Shown: positions 54,195 through 63,420 of the stretch, piece after piece
Numbering within the stretch: position 1 is the first letter of the stretch
How the letters are laid out: each line of letters opens with the position of its first letter
Assembly (NCBI RefSeq): GCF_016745235.1
Contig: NZ_JAELVM010000001.1
Coordinates: forward strand, 695,856-759,855
Origin: Chryseobacterium endalhagicum
GTDB taxonomy: Bacteria; Bacteroidota; Bacteroidia; Flavobacteriales; Weeksellaceae
Direction: 5' to 3'
Length of the DNA stretch: 64,000 nucleotides
Position numbers and translations under genes: made by a program
The notes under the pieces: model-generated
What the model was told of the DNA's origin: nothing
The model's database searches: none
Seen by the model: only the letters and a program-made list of their open reading frames with translations

Positions 54195-54290
54195 TTAACG
54201 TTTTTTAACAGTGCTACCTAAAACCCCTGTTTATAGGAGCTTACAGGCTTTGTTAACATACATTTTGGTTTTTATTAACGGTTTTTAACA
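54195..54290 (+). promoter_or_regulatory. Direct repeats TTAACGkTTTTTAACA, candidate operator
   Basis: TTAACGTTTTTTAACA (54195-54210) and TTAACGGTTTTTAACA (54275-54290) differ at one base and start 80 bases apart. Inside each, two TTAAC words are 10 bases apart, and further TTAAC words lie at 54175 and 54253. Ten-base spacing suits a response regulator of the OmpR/PhoB class. The site ends 30 bases before the -7 box of the RlpA-like gene. Confidence 0.55.
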
Positions 54291-54320
54291 AATGGAGTAT
54301 GGACTTTAGAACATTCCTTA

Positions 54321-54328
54321 TACTTTTG
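54321..54328 (+). promoter_or_regulatory. Bacteroidota -7 box TACTTTTG
   Basis: TACTTTTG fits TAnnTTTG and lies 27 bases before the RlpA-like start codon, just downstream of the TTAAC repeats. Confidence 0.6.
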
Positions 54329-54354
54329 CTCCGTCAAAACCAATAAAATTCAAG

Positions 54355-54726
54355 ATGATGAAAAGATTCATTCTCGTAATCATAATGATGATTTCAACCT
54401 TAGGTGTTTATTCTTTTACAGGTAATACCTTAGATGCGAAGAAAACAAGTTATGCATCGTACTACCACGATAAATTTAATGGTAGAAAAACAGCAAGCGG
54501 AGAGATCTTTAGCAACTCAAAGTTCACCGCTGCAAACAGAACGCTTCCGTTTGGGACTAATATTAAAGTTACCAATCTGAACAATGGAAAACAGGTTATA
54601 GTAAGGATTAATGATAGAGGACCTTTCCATGCATCAAGAGCATTAGATATTTCTAAAGCCGCGTTCGATGAAATCGGAGATATCAGTCATGGTACCATTC
54701 CGGTTGAATATGAAATTGTCGATTAA
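54355..54726 (+). CDS. RlpA-like double-psi beta-barrel protein
   Basis: The 123-residue secreted protein has a signal peptide (about 1-22) and a single RlpA-like domain with SYASYYHDKFNGRKTASGE and VRINDRGPFHASRALDIS. RlpA domains cut or bind peptidoglycan with few stem peptides. It has no SPOR domain, so it is a minimal member. It stands alone with its own promoter and terminator. ATG 54355 or 54358 are equally possible starts. Confidence 0.85.
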   Translation: MMKRFILVIIMMISTLGVYSFTGNTLDAKKTSYASYYHDKFNGRKTASGEIFSNSKFTAANRTLPFGTNIKVTNLNNGKQVIVRINDRGPFHASRALDISKAAFDEIGDISHGTIPVEYEIVD

Positions 54727-54744
54727 ACTTTATGATTTAAAAGT

Positions 54745-54773
54745 AAAAGCCAGCTGATTCAGCTGGCTTTTTG
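54745..54773. terminator. Bidirectional terminator between RlpA-like gene and xthA
   Basis: AAAAGCCAGCTGA and TCAGCTGGCTTTT-type arms form a perfect stem around a short loop, with T-runs on both strands. It serves the two convergent genes. Confidence 0.8.
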
Positions 54774-54785
54774 TGTTTTATGGTT

Positions 54786-55550
54786 TTACAGATTGAATTC
54801 TACCATGGCGGGACAATGATCGGAATGTACAGCCTCCTTTAAAATAACAGCCCTTGAAAGCTTATCTTTTAAAGGATAGGTCGCAAAATTATAATCCAGT
54901 CTCCAGCCTTTGTTATTCGCTCTGGAATTTTGTCTGTAGCTCCACCACGTATAATTGTCAGGCTCATTATTGAAAAAGCGGAAACTGTCTATTAGTTCGC
55001 ATTCGTTGATAAAGCTGGTCATCCATTCCCTTTCCATCGGCAAAAAGCCGGAAACATTCTTTAAACGGACCGGATCATGAATATCAATGGCCTGATGACA
55101 GATATTAAAATCTCCGGAAATAATAAGGTTAGGAATTGTTTTACGCAGCTCCTTGATATAAACCAGGAAATCATGGCAGAACTGCATCTTGAATTCAAGC
55201 CTTTCAATATTGCTGGCAGAAGGAACATAAACGGAAATAACCGAATAGCCGTCAAAATCTGCTCGGATGATCCTGCCTTCATTATCGTAGCTTTCAATAC
55301 CACATCCGTGTTCCACATGGTTCGGTTTGATTTTTGAGGCGATTCCGACCCCGCTGTAGCCTTTTCTTACAGCAGAATGCCAATAACTATGATAACCGGC
55401 TTTTTCAAGACTTTCGATATCAATCTGGTCGTTTCCGGCTTTGCTCTCCTGAATGCAGATGATATCCGGATCAGCGGTCTTCAGCCAGCCCAGAAAATCT
55501 TTTGTAAAGGCAGCCCTGATTCCGTTGACATTATAAGTGATTAACTTCAT
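54786..55550 (-). CDS. xthA: Exodeoxyribonuclease III
   Basis: The 254-residue AP endonuclease repairs abasic sites and has 3' exonuclease activity. It has YNVNGIRAAF, CIQESKAG with the metal-binding Glu, SGDFNICH, and the C-terminal HSDHCPAM. All family motifs are seen. Its start overlaps the stop of the YciI-like gene by 4 bases (ATGA). Confidence 0.93.
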   Translation of the reverse strand: MKLITYNVNGIRAAFTKDFLGWLKTADPDIICIQESKAGNDQIDIESLEKAGYHSYWHSAVRKGYSGVGIASKIKPNHVEHGCGIESYDNEGRIIRADFDGYSVISVYVPSASNIERLEFKMQFCHDFLVYIKELRKTIPNLIISGDFNICHQAIDIHDPVRLKNVSGFLPMEREWMTSFINECELIDSFRFFNNEPDNYTWWSYRQNSRANNKGWRLDYNFATYPLKDKLSRAVILKEAVHSDHCPAMVEFNL

Positions 55551-55840
55551 GAGTTCTGTATAAATATTTTAAAGTGTTCGTTGTATTTTGACGGAATAAA
55601 TTCAATGATATCATAATCTGCTATCTGATGGGAATAGAAAGGATCTTCTTTAATAATCTCCTCGATTTCCTGTTTAGAAGCTGCGTTCGCAAGAATAGCT
55701 CCTCCCGTTCTGGGTTCTTTTCTGCCCGAGGTAATAAAATTCCCAAGACTATAGTATTTGTCAAGGAAAAGGTTATGTTCCGGAATGAAACGTTCTACGT
55801 CTTCCAGAGATACTTTATAAGTCAGTGAGATGATAAACAT
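55547..55840 (-). CDS. YciI-like protein
   Basis: The 97-residue protein has a ferredoxin-like fold pattern with the family residues EHNLFLDKYYSLG (His about 21) and GGAILANAASKQEIEEII. Function is unknown for most members. It is upstream of xthA with a 4-base overlap, so the two are coupled. Confidence 0.8.
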   Translation of the reverse strand: MFIISLTYKVSLEDVERFIPEHNLFLDKYYSLGNFITSGRKEPRTGGAILANAASKQEIEEIIKEDPFYSHQIADYDIIEFIPSKYNEHFKIFIQNS

Positions 55841-55896
55841 TGTTTTTCTGCTAAGATAGCAACTCTGAAAGACTATTAAAAGTGCGTGTAAAAAAG

Positions 55897-55930
55897 AAGC
55901 GGCAAAAATCGAAAGATTTTTGCCGCTTTT
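55897..55930 (-). terminator. Terminator after porX
   Basis: AAGCGGCAAAAATC and GATTTTTGCCGCTT form a perfect 14-bp stem with a 4-base loop; a T-run follows on the minus strand. It separates porX from the YciI-like gene. Confidence 0.85.
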
Positions 55931-55957
55931 GAGCCCAAATTTATAAACTATGAAAAA

Positions 55958-57502
55958 CTATTTGGGTTCTAAAACGCTGATAGGAATAATACATTCCTCC
56001 AATGATATTCCACCGTGCTGGTAGGTTTCTTTATAATAGTTTACAAAGTGATTGTAATTCTTTGGATAGGCCAGGAAAATATTATTCTTTGCAAAAATAT
56101 ATTTCGAGCTTAAATTTCCTTTCGGAAGAAACAGCTTTTCAGGGTTGGTAATGGCCCAAACGTCGCTGTCATCGTATGTTAAACTTTTTCCAGTCTTGTA
56201 ACGGATATTCGTGGATGTTTCACGGTCTCCGACTACTTTACTAGGTCTTTTAACATAAACCGTTCCATGATCTGTCGTAATCACAAGTTTGTAGCCGCTT
56301 TCTGCTGCTAACTTAATGATTTTTAAAATGGATGAATTTTCAAACCAGTTATAGGTAAGGGATCTGAACGTTTTATCATCACGGATCAGCTGGTCTACAA
56401 TATGGTTATCCGTTTTAGCGTGCGAAAGGATATCGATAAAGTTGTAGACAATCACCAGAAGGTCATTATTTTTATGCTGATTGAAATCGTCATAGATCTT
56501 TCTTTCAAAATCGGCATTCAGTACTTTAAGATACTTCATAGATTTAGATCCTAAACCGATTCTTTTCATCTGATCTTCCAGGAAGTCACGCTCAAATTCA
56601 TTTTTATTTCCTTCCTCATTATCATTGAACCATTTATCAGGAAAACGCTTTTCTATTTCAGACGGCATCAGTCCTGCAAAGAATGAATTTCTTGCATATT
56701 GTGTAGCCGTAGGAAGAATGCTGTAATAATAATCCTCCGAAATCTTATTATAATATTTTGTAAATAACGGTTCAATAACTTTCCACTGGTCATAGCGCAG
56801 GTTATCTACCATCAGAAGCAGAACTTTTTCCTTTTCTACTTCAGGCTTTACTTTTTCTTTAAAAAGGGTATGGCTCATCAAAGGCTTTTCAGAATCCGTA
56901 AGCCAGCCTTCGTAATTTTTTTCAATGAATTTGGCAAACTGAATATTCGCTTCTTCTTTCTGCGACTGCAAAAGATCAGAGAATTCATTATCTGCTACTT
57001 TATCAAATTTAATTTCCCAGCTCAGGATTTTCTTATAATATTCTGCCCATTCCTGATACGTTCTCAAATAAGAAAGTTCCATAGAAAGGTTTCTGAATTC
57101 CTGCTGGTACTGAAGAATAGTTTTCTGTTCCACCAGATTATCCTCCTGAAGATTTTTCTTTAAGGACAATAAAATCTGGTTTGGATTTACAGGCTTAAGG
57201 ATGTAATCCGCAATCTGAGATCCGATCGCTTCTTCCATAATATGTTCTTCCTCACTTTTGGTAACCATCACGATCTTTAAAGAATTATCCTTCTCCTTAA
57301 TCATAGGAATAGCTTCCAGTCCCGAAATTCCGGGCATATTTTCATCAATAAGCGTCAATGCAAATTTCTCCGAATCCATGAGTTCCAGAGCTTCATTCAC
57401 ATTATTGACCGGGGTTACCTGGTAGCCTTTTTTTTCTAAAAATACGATATGGGGTTTGAGTAAATCTATTTCATCATCTATCCATAATATCTTTTCCGAC
57501 AT
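55958..57502 (-). CDS. porX: Type IX secretion regulator PorX
   Basis: The 514-residue protein joins an N-terminal response-regulator receiver domain to a C-terminal PglZ domain. The receiver has D53 in LIDENMPG as the phosphoacceptor and ILKPVN with the conserved Lys. The PglZ part has LLMVDNLRYDQW (about 220-231) and TTDHGTVYV. This layout is that of PorX, which acts with PorY and SigP to control the type IX secretion system. It is a single gene here, with the terminator at 55897. Confidence 0.9.
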   Translation of the reverse strand: MSEKILWIDDEIDLLKPHIVFLEKKGYQVTPVNNVNEALELMDSEKFALTLIDENMPGISGLEAIPMIKEKDNSLKIVMVTKSEEEHIMEEAIGSQIADYILKPVNPNQILLSLKKNLQEDNLVEQKTILQYQQEFRNLSMELSYLRTYQEWAEYYKKILSWEIKFDKVADNEFSDLLQSQKEEANIQFAKFIEKNYEGWLTDSEKPLMSHTLFKEKVKPEVEKEKVLLLMVDNLRYDQWKVIEPLFTKYYNKISEDYYYSILPTATQYARNSFFAGLMPSEIEKRFPDKWFNDNEEGNKNEFERDFLEDQMKRIGLGSKSMKYLKVLNADFERKIYDDFNQHKNNDLLVIVYNFIDILSHAKTDNHIVDQLIRDDKTFRSLTYNWFENSSILKIIKLAAESGYKLVITTDHGTVYVKRPSKVVGDRETSTNIRYKTGKSLTYDDSDVWAITNPEKLFLPKGNLSSKYIFAKNNIFLAYPKNYNHFVNYYKETYQHGGISLEECIIPISVLEPK

Positions 57503-57634
57503 AATTTATTTTTTACATGGTTATTGTATCAAAATGTTGACCAATTCCTTTTAAATTCTCACAATTTAAAGAGATTAAAAGTTAAATATTAGTTAAATGG
57601 AAATCCGCTCCATTCCTGCTGATATTCAATTTAT

Positions 57635-59278
57635 TTAAAAACCGGTCTTAATATATTCCAAAGCTCTTTCCAGAACTTCATCTTTTCCCTGTTGCACCCC
57701 TTTCACAGTAGGTGTTATGATAATATCCGGCACAATCCCGATTCTCTGCGTTTCCCTTCCGTCCGGATAATAAGCCCCGAGCCCGGTAAAGCACGTGTCC
57801 AGATCTGCTATTTTGAATCTTATAACGTCACCATTGGCTCCTGAAGTATGGCTGCCGATCACTTTTGCTTTCGGATGCTGTTTGAACATCATCGTGGTGG
57901 TCTCTGCCTGGCTCTGTGTATTCCCGTCTACCAGGACAATTACGTTCCCTTTATAGTAATCCGGATTTTTCCTTCCGATACTGTTTTTTGAGCTATAGAA
58001 TTTACTCAAATAATCCGTCTCCGGGAAATTAAATTGATAATAAATTGATTTCTCCGGAAGAATCATCCTGCTTAAAGGGATAATGGTCTGTTTCGGGTAA
58101 TTTCTGAGATCAAAAATAATGGATGCTGCAGATTTTAAATCTCCGTACATTTCGTCCAGATCACTTTTTTCAATAATGCCCATATTCGCGTAGCCAATTT
58201 TCCGGCTGGCATCGAGAAAATTCCATTTTTGTTTTGCTGCAGGCTTTTCTGTAATAATATCTTTCAGAAGATACGTTTTGGCGGTCACAGAAATGTTCTG
58301 CCCGTCACGCTCGACTTTAACGGTAACAGAATCATTATTGCTGAAAAGAAAAAGGTTTTTCACTTTGGTGATTTTCCCCCAGGAATTGGAGGCCGGAACA
58401 TATTTTCCAAACCTGTTGATCATCTGCGGAATGGTTCTTCCGTTAACATCATAAATGACATCGCCTGTTTTTAAAGAAATTTCTTCATCCAATCTGTTTT
58501 TAATGATCTTTGTGATCACGAGTTTTCCCTCCGCATACGTATATTCTACAGGAACTTTTCTTCTTCCGTACTGATGGGCATTGATCAATGGAGAATAAAG
58601 AAAAGCGTGGGAATCATCCACCTTTGTCACCAGTTCTGCAAGCGTCAGATGATAACTTTCATCATTTTGAATGCTCAGGAATTTGGGAATCATCTCAGTT
58701 AAAACATCATTCCAGTTCTGATCTGTCTGGTATTTGTACGGGAAAAAATATTCTACCTCGTTCCAGTATCTGAAAAGTTCAAGAAGAGAAATTGGTTTTG
58801 ATGTAAATTTTGAACCATAAGAGTTTTCATTTTTAAAATAAACTTTTCTTCCGCCTGTTCCAAAATAATGGTTGCTGCCAAGATTCCTGTTGTTTTGGAT
58901 AAAAAGAAGCTGGCGGCTGAGTTTTTCATTAAAAATATTTTTGTCGTTAATCCAGCTTGGATCAAAGTTTCTTAAGAAGTAAACCTTCTCTTTATTCTCT
59001 TTAGAACAATTTTTACATTCATCAACTTTCCCGAGATTATTGATCCAGTTAAAGTATAATTCATTCAGGTGATCTTTATCCCGGATATTATTAAGCTCAT
59101 CTATTTTTTTTAAAAGCTCCTGGTCCCATTCGAAATCTCCTTTTGCCACACCGGGATGGTAATATTTCAAAAATCCCCAGATTCTGCACAGCGATGCCAG
59201 CTTTTGAGTTTCGGATAAAGCCTGCGCGGAAAAATGTAAACTGAATAAAAGTAGGATGAAAAGAGAAATTTTTCTCAT
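57635..59278 (-). CDS. S41-family (CtpA-like) peptidase, secreted
   Basis: The 547-residue protein has a signal peptide (about 1-19), an N-terminal helical part, a PDZ-like domain (about 265-320, LKTGDVIYDVNGR) and a C-terminal tail-specific protease domain. The catalytic Ser is probably in GNTQSQAET (about residue 430). The active-site Lys is not certain. It has its own minus-strand promoter box at 59305-59312. The substrate is unknown. Confidence 0.82.
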   Translation of the reverse strand: MRKISLFILLLFSLHFSAQALSETQKLASLCRIWGFLKYYHPGVAKGDFEWDQELLKKIDELNNIRDKDHLNELYFNWINNLGKVDECKNCSKENKEKVYFLRNFDPSWINDKNIFNEKLSRQLLFIQNNRNLGSNHYFGTGGRKVYFKNENSYGSKFTSKPISLLELFRYWNEVEYFFPYKYQTDQNWNDVLTEMIPKFLSIQNDESYHLTLAELVTKVDDSHAFLYSPLINAHQYGRRKVPVEYTYAEGKLVITKIIKNRLDEEISLKTGDVIYDVNGRTIPQMINRFGKYVPASNSWGKITKVKNLFLFSNNDSVTVKVERDGQNISVTAKTYLLKDIITEKPAAKQKWNFLDASRKIGYANMGIIEKSDLDEMYGDLKSAASIIFDLRNYPKQTIIPLSRMILPEKSIYYQFNFPETDYLSKFYSSKNSIGRKNPDYYKGNVIVLVDGNTQSQAETTTMMFKQHPKAKVIGSHTSGANGDVIRFKIADLDTCFTGLGAYYPDGRETQRIGIVPDIIITPTVKGVQQGKDEVLERALEYIKTGF

Positions 59279-59304
59279 TAAAATGGGATGGTTATTTGCA
59301 ATAC

Positions 59305-59312
59305 CAAAGATA
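59305..59312 (-). promoter_or_regulatory. Minus-strand -7 box for the S41 peptidase
   Basis: CAAAGATA on the plus strand is TATCTTTG on the minus strand, 26 bases before the start codon at 59278. Confidence 0.6.
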
Positions 59313-59418
59313 TATTTTTAAAAACAGAATAGGAAGAAACATCTGTGAAAATTAATACAGATTTTATGATTAAAAGATTAAAGAATTGAAGGATTTAAAG
59401 ATTGAATAACTCATATCA

Positions 59419-59485
59419 ATTCAATAGGTATGGGCTTTAGCCCATCTTCAAAATATCAACCCTCCACCAGGGTTTTAGCCAAAAC
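59419..59485 (+). repeat. Multi-hairpin interspersed repeat, copy 2
   Basis: The order ATTCAATAGG, hairpin ATGGGCTTTAGCCCAT, spacer, hairpin CCCTCCACCAGGG, then TTTTAGCCAAAACC repeats that of copy 1 (9203-9268). The first stem differs from copy 1 at paired positions (GC to AT). Confidence 0.7.
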
Positions 59486-59509
59486 CTGGAGCAACATTTT
59501 AACGCAATC

Positions 59510-59547
59510 ATCTGTGTCAATCCGCGCCATCTGTGGTTAAAAAACAG
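59510..59547 (+). repeat. ATCTGTG direct repeat stretch
   Basis: ATCTGTG occurs at 59510 and 59529 with the words GTGTCAATCCGCGCC between, followed by GTTAAAAAAC. A related ATCTGTGAAAA is at 59341. This kind of sequence is common between flavobacterial genes, from memory. Confidence 0.5.
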
Positions 59548-59670
59548 TATTTGGAAGATTAAGGAACTCTCACCAATACCAAAAAACAAATTTGTATATT
59601 CTGCATAACGAATCTTTAAAGCCTGAAATTCTTTAACATCAATTTAATGAACCTTCAAATTTAAAATCCC

Positions 59671-59678
59671 TAACTTTG
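59671..59678 (+). promoter_or_regulatory. Bacteroidota -7 box TAACTTTG
   Basis: TAACTTTG fits TAnnTTTG. It lies 22 bases before ATG 59700. The longer frame from TTG 59676 starts inside the box, so ATG 59700 is the better start. Confidence 0.65.
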
Positions 59679-59699
59679 TTTACTAATATAAATGTTTCA

Positions 59700-60926
59700 A
59701 TGCAGAACAAGCTAAAGATCATCAACGATCCCGTTCATGGCTTCATCAGAATCCCACACGAAATTTTATTTGACGTCATCGAGCATCCTTACTTTCAGAG
59801 GTTAAGAAGAATTGGGCAGACCGGTCTTCTGAATCTGATTTTTCCGGGTGCCACGCATACGAGGTTTCATCATGCGCTGGGAGCAATGCATCTTATGTTT
59901 ACGGCATTGGAAACGCTGCGTCAGAAAGGGATTAAGATCTCTGAAGAAGAAGAAAAAGGCGCTATGCTGGCAATCTTGATGCATGATATAGGGCACGGAC
60001 CGTTTTCCCATGCGCTGGAAAATATGCTGATGGATGACTGGCACCATGAAAAACTTTCATTGTTATTGATGAATAAGTTAAATGAAGAATTCAACGGAGA
60101 ACTTTCCGTAGCCATTGAAATGTTCCAGGGGAAATACCACAGGAAATTTTTCAATCAGCTGATTTCTTCACAGCTTGATGTAGACAGACTTGATTATTTA
60201 AACAGAGATAGTTTTTTCACTGGCGTTTCAGAAGGAAATATTAATACACAGAGGATTATTTCCATGATGAATGTCTGCAGTGAAGGCGAGCTGGTCATTG
60301 ATGCCAAAGGTGTTTACTCCATTGAAAACTTCCTGGCTGCAAGAATGTTTATGTACTGGCAGGTATACTATCATAAAACTTCGGCACTTGCAGAGTTTCT
60401 TCTGGTTAAAATCTTACAGAGAGCAAAGTATCTCGTGTCGGAAGGAATGGATCTGCCTGCGGGCGAAAACCTCAGATATTTCCTTCACCGGGCAAAAAGT
60501 TCGGCAACTGATGAGGATATTTATCGTTTTACCCAACTCGACGATAATGATATAATTCATGCGATGAAATCCTGGCAGAATTCTGAAGACTTTATTCTGT
60601 CTTACTGGTGCCGGTGTGTGATCCAGAGAAATCTTCCGAAAACGATCATTTCTACCCGTCCTTTCGAAAAAGAATTCATTGAGGAAAAGATAAAAAAGAC
60701 CAATGAATTTTTTGGAATTGATAATGGAAAGGAGCTTGTACATGAAATTAAAAGAAAATTACTGCCTTATGACACCGAAAAACAGCCTATTTACCTTCTG
60801 AAGAAAGACGGCGAGAAAATACGGCTGGAAGAGTCGCAGGACCAGTTGCTGTCCGGGCTTGTAGTGCATAAGACGGCAAGGTATATTCTTACCTTTCCAA
60901 GAGAAATATCTCAGATAATATCTTAA
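59700..60926 (+). CDS. HD-domain phosphohydrolase
   Basis: The 408-residue protein has an HD domain in its first 150 residues: RFHHALGAMHL (His57 and His58), then MHDIGHGPFSHALEN with the His95-Asp96 pair. Related proteins cleave dNTPs or nucleotides, but the exact substrate here is unknown. LDVDRLDYLNRDSFFTG is a further conserved stretch. Start 59700 was chosen because of the promoter box just upstream. Confidence 0.87.
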   Translation: MQNKLKIINDPVHGFIRIPHEILFDVIEHPYFQRLRRIGQTGLLNLIFPGATHTRFHHALGAMHLMFTALETLRQKGIKISEEEEKGAMLAILMHDIGHGPFSHALENMLMDDWHHEKLSLLLMNKLNEEFNGELSVAIEMFQGKYHRKFFNQLISSQLDVDRLDYLNRDSFFTGVSEGNINTQRIISMMNVCSEGELVIDAKGVYSIENFLAARMFMYWQVYYHKTSALAEFLLVKILQRAKYLVSEGMDLPAGENLRYFLHRAKSSATDEDIYRFTQLDDNDIIHAMKSWQNSEDFILSYWCRCVIQRNLPKTIISTRPFEKEFIEEKIKKTNEFFGIDNGKELVHEIKRKLLPYDTEKQPIYLLKKDGEKIRLEESQDQLLSGLVVHKTARYILTFPREISQIIS

Positions 60927-60984
60927 ATAATCTTAAAATTCACGTTCCGAAAATCAAAAAATGTTTGCGAATTACAGAATTTCT

Positions 60985-60992
60985 TATCTTTG
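60985..60992 (+). promoter_or_regulatory. Bacteroidota -7 box TATCTTTG before lpxD
   Basis: TATCTTTG fits TAnnTTTG and lies only 7 bases before ATG 60999. If used, the transcript would have almost no leader. Confidence 0.55.
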
Positions 60993-60998
60993 CAGAAT

Positions 60999-62030
60999 AT
61001 GGAATTTACAGCTTCGCAAATTGCAAGTTTTATTGACGGACAGATAATAGGCGACGAAAGCACGGTTATTACAGGGGTTTCACCAATTGAGAATGGTGAA
61101 TCAGGACATCTTTCTTTTATAGCACAGGACAGATTTTCGCACTTTTTAGATACCTCAAAATGCTCCGTTATTATTGTTTCGGAAAAACTTATAGATAAAG
61201 TTAATTATAATCCTACCTTAATTGTCGTAAAGGATGCATACCTTTCATTTCAGATTTTAATGAATTTGTACCAGGAAATGCAGGGCAGAAAAGAGGGAAT
61301 CGAAAACGGTTCTTCTATTCATGATACCGCTGTGATTGGTAACAAAGCGTATATCGGGGCATTTACCTATGTCTCGGAGAAAGCTAAAATCGGAGAAGGT
61401 TCGCAGATTTATCCGCATGTATATATAGGAAAAGGAGTAAAGATTGGTAAAAACTGTAAAATAGACAGTGGTGCCAGGATTTATGACTACTGTATCATCG
61501 GGGATAACTGCGTGATTCATTCCAATACGGTAGTAGGAGGTGACGGATTTGGTTTCCAGCCGACTGCGGAAGGATTTAAAAAGATCCCTCAGCTTGGAAA
61601 CGTGATCATCGAAGACGATGTGGAAATCGGTTCCAACTGCAGTATCGACAGGGCTACCATTGGTTCTACCATTATCGGGAAAGGAACGAAGATCGACAAC
61701 CTGATCCAGATTGCTCACAATGTGAAGATCGGACAGAACAACGTGATTGCCGCACAGGCGGGAATTGCAGGATCTACCACCATTGGAGACTGGAACCAGA
61801 TTGGCGGACAGGTTGGAGTGGTTGGCCATATTAAAATCGGTAACCAGGTTAAAATTCAGGCTCAGAGTGGGGTGAATTCCAGCGTAGGGGACAGAGAAAC
61901 TTTATACGGATCTCCGGCTATCAGCTACAACGACTATCTTAGAAACTATGTACATTTCAGAAATTTTACTGAAATTGTAAAGAGAATAAATAATCTTGAG
62001 GATACCTCAAAAGATAAAACTAATGAGTGA
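60999..62030 (+). CDS. lpxD: UDP-3-O-acylglucosamine N-acyltransferase
   Basis: The 343-residue trimeric enzyme adds the N-linked hydroxy fatty acid in lipid A synthesis. It has an N-terminal uridine-binding domain and a left-handed beta-helix; [16 protein letters not shown] and the catalytic His in [11 protein letters not shown] are present. The start is ATG 60999 because the TTG at 60990 lies in the promoter box. Its stop overlaps the start of the LpxC/FabZ gene. Confidence 0.93.
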   Translation: MEFTASQIASFIDGQIIGDESTVITGVSPIENGESGHLSFIAQDRFSHFLDTSKCSVIIVSEKLIDKVNYNPTLIVVKDAYLSFQILMNLYQEMQGRKEGIENGSSIHDTAVIGNKAYIGAFTYVSEKAKIGEGSQIYPHVYIGKGVKIGKNCKIDSGARIYDYCIIGDNCVIHSNTVVGGDGFGFQPTAEGFKKIPQLGNVIIEDDVEIGSNCSIDRATIGSTIIGKGTKIDNLIQIAHNVKIGQNNVIAAQAGIAGSTTIGDWNQIGGQVGVVGHIKIGNQVKIQAQSGVNSSVGDRETLYGSPAISYNDYLRNYVHFRNFTEIVKRINNLEDTSKDKTNE

Positions 62031-63420
62031 TATGCAAAAAACACTCCAGGAAGAAGTAACGCTTTCTGGAATTGGCCTTCATACAGGTAAAGAAGTAAAA
62101 CTTACCATTAAACCTGCTAAAGAAAATACAGGTTTTGTGTTCGTAAGGACAGATCTAGAGGGACATCCTCAGGTAGAAGCTGATGTAAATTATGTAGTAG
62201 CTACAGAAAGAGGAACCACATTAGAGAAATTAGGCGTAAAAATTACTACCTGTGAGCACCTTCTGGCTGCGTTAGTAGGTTGTGATATTGATAATGCCAT
62301 TCTTGAAATGGATGCTTCCGAGCCTCCGATTTTAGATGGATCCTCTAAATTCTTTGTTGAAGCTATCGAAAGCGTAGGAATAGCAGAACAGAATATTGCC
62401 AGAGAATACCTGGTGATCAAAGAAGTACTGAGCTATGCAGATCCGGCATCAGGATCAGAAATTACCATCATTCCTTCCGATACGTACGAAGTGACTACCA
62501 TGGTAGATTTTGGAACCAAAGTATTGGGAACTCAGAACGCTACCCTTAAAAATATTTCAGAATTTAAAGACGAAATTTCTTCTGCCAGAACATTCAGCTT
62601 TCTGCATGAACTGGAAATGCTTCTTGATCACGGATTGATCAGAGGTGGAGATATTTCTAATGCCATTGTATATGTAGATAAGGATCTTACTCCTGATACT
62701 ACTGAAAAACTGAAAAAAGCATTCGGGAAAGACAATGTGTCTATCAGACCGAATGGTATTCTGGATAATCTTACATTGAATTATCCTAACGAAGCGGCAA
62801 GACATAAATTACTGGATGTAATTGGTGACCTTGCTTTAGCAGGCGTAAAAATAAAAGGAAAGGTGATTGCAAACAAACCTGGACATTATGTGAATACTCA
62901 GTTTGCAAAAAAATTAAACCGTCAGTGGAAATTGCAAAAGAAAAAAAACGTACCGGATTTTGATTTAACCAAAGAACCGGTTTTTGATATCAATGGAATC
63001 ATGAAGCTTATGCCTCACAGACCTCCGTTCTTATTAATAGATAAAGTTCTTGAGCTTTCAGATTCCCATGTAGTAGGTCTGAAAAATGTAACGATGAACG
63101 AGCCTTTCTTCGTAGGACATTTCCCTAAAGAACCTGTGATGCCGGGCGTACTGCAGGTAGAAGCTTTAGCACAGACAGGAGGAATTCTTGTATTGGCAAG
63201 TGTTCCCGATCCTGAAAACTATTCCACCTACTTCATTAAAATAGATAAAGTAAAATTCAAAAGAAAAGTAGTTCCGGGTGATACTATGATTTTCAAAATT
63301 GAATTGATAGAGCCTATCAGAAGAGGAATTGTACACATGCAGGGGTACGGATATGTAGGAGATACTGTAGCTGTAGAAGCTGAACTAATGGCCCAAGTCG
63401 CAAAAAATAAAGTTGATTAA
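62023..63420 (+). CDS. lpxC-fabZ: Bifunctional LpxC deacetylase / FabZ dehydratase
   Basis: The 465-residue fused enzyme has LpxC in residues about 1-300 and FabZ from about 320 to the end. LpxC zinc-site marks are TCEHLLAAL (H79) and the region [10 protein letters not shown]. FabZ marks are [11 protein letters not shown] (about 330-340) and [20 protein letters not shown]. LpxC makes the committed step of lipid A, and FabZ dehydrates acyl-ACP in fatty acid synthesis. The fusion is typical of Bacteroidota. The start at 62023 overlaps the lpxD stop by 8 bases; ATG 62032 is an alternative. Confidence 0.95.
   Translation: MSDMQKTLQEEVTLSGIGLHTGKEVKLTIKPAKENTGFVFVRTDLEGHPQVEADVNYVVATERGTTLEKLGVKITTCEHLLAALVGCDIDNAILEMDASEPPILDGSSKFFVEAIESVGIAEQNIAREYLVIKEVLSYADPASGSEITIIPSDTYEVTTMVDFGTKVLGTQNATLKNISEFKDEISSARTFSFLHELEMLLDHGLIRGGDISNAIVYVDKDLTPDTTEKLKKAFGKDNVSIRPNGILDNLTLNYPNEAARHKLLDVIGDLALAGVKIKGKVIANKPGHYVNTQFAKKLNRQWKLQKKKNVPDFDLTKEPVFDINGIMKLMPHRPPFLLIDKVLELSDSHVVGLKNVTMNEPFFVGHFPKEPVMPGVLQVEALAQTGGILVLASVPDPENYSTYFIKIDKVKFKRKVVPGDTMIFKIELIEPIRRGIVHMQGYGYVGDTVAVEAELMAQVAKNKVD

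Larger units (their letters stand above)
53743..54354. other. Long AT-rich gap before the RlpA-like gene
   Basis: The 612-base gap holds a terminator at its start, two AT-rich inverted repeats (54054-54093 and 54099-54139), six TTAAC words between 54175 and 54289, and a TACTTTTG box at 54321. Between about 53800 and 54050 I see nothing that I can support. Confidence 0.55.
59279..59699. other. Gap between divergent genes with promoters and repeats
   Basis: The 421-base gap holds a minus-strand -7 box (59305-59312), a repetitive AT-rich piece at 59366-59408, the multi-hairpin repeat (59419-59485), a repeated ATCTGTG stretch (59510-59547) and a plus-strand -7 box (59671). Confidence 0.6.

Noticed and set aside
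61257..61829. 190-residue minus-strand open frame
   Set aside because: It is antisense to lpxD; the repeated hexapeptide structure of that gene gives long shadow frames.
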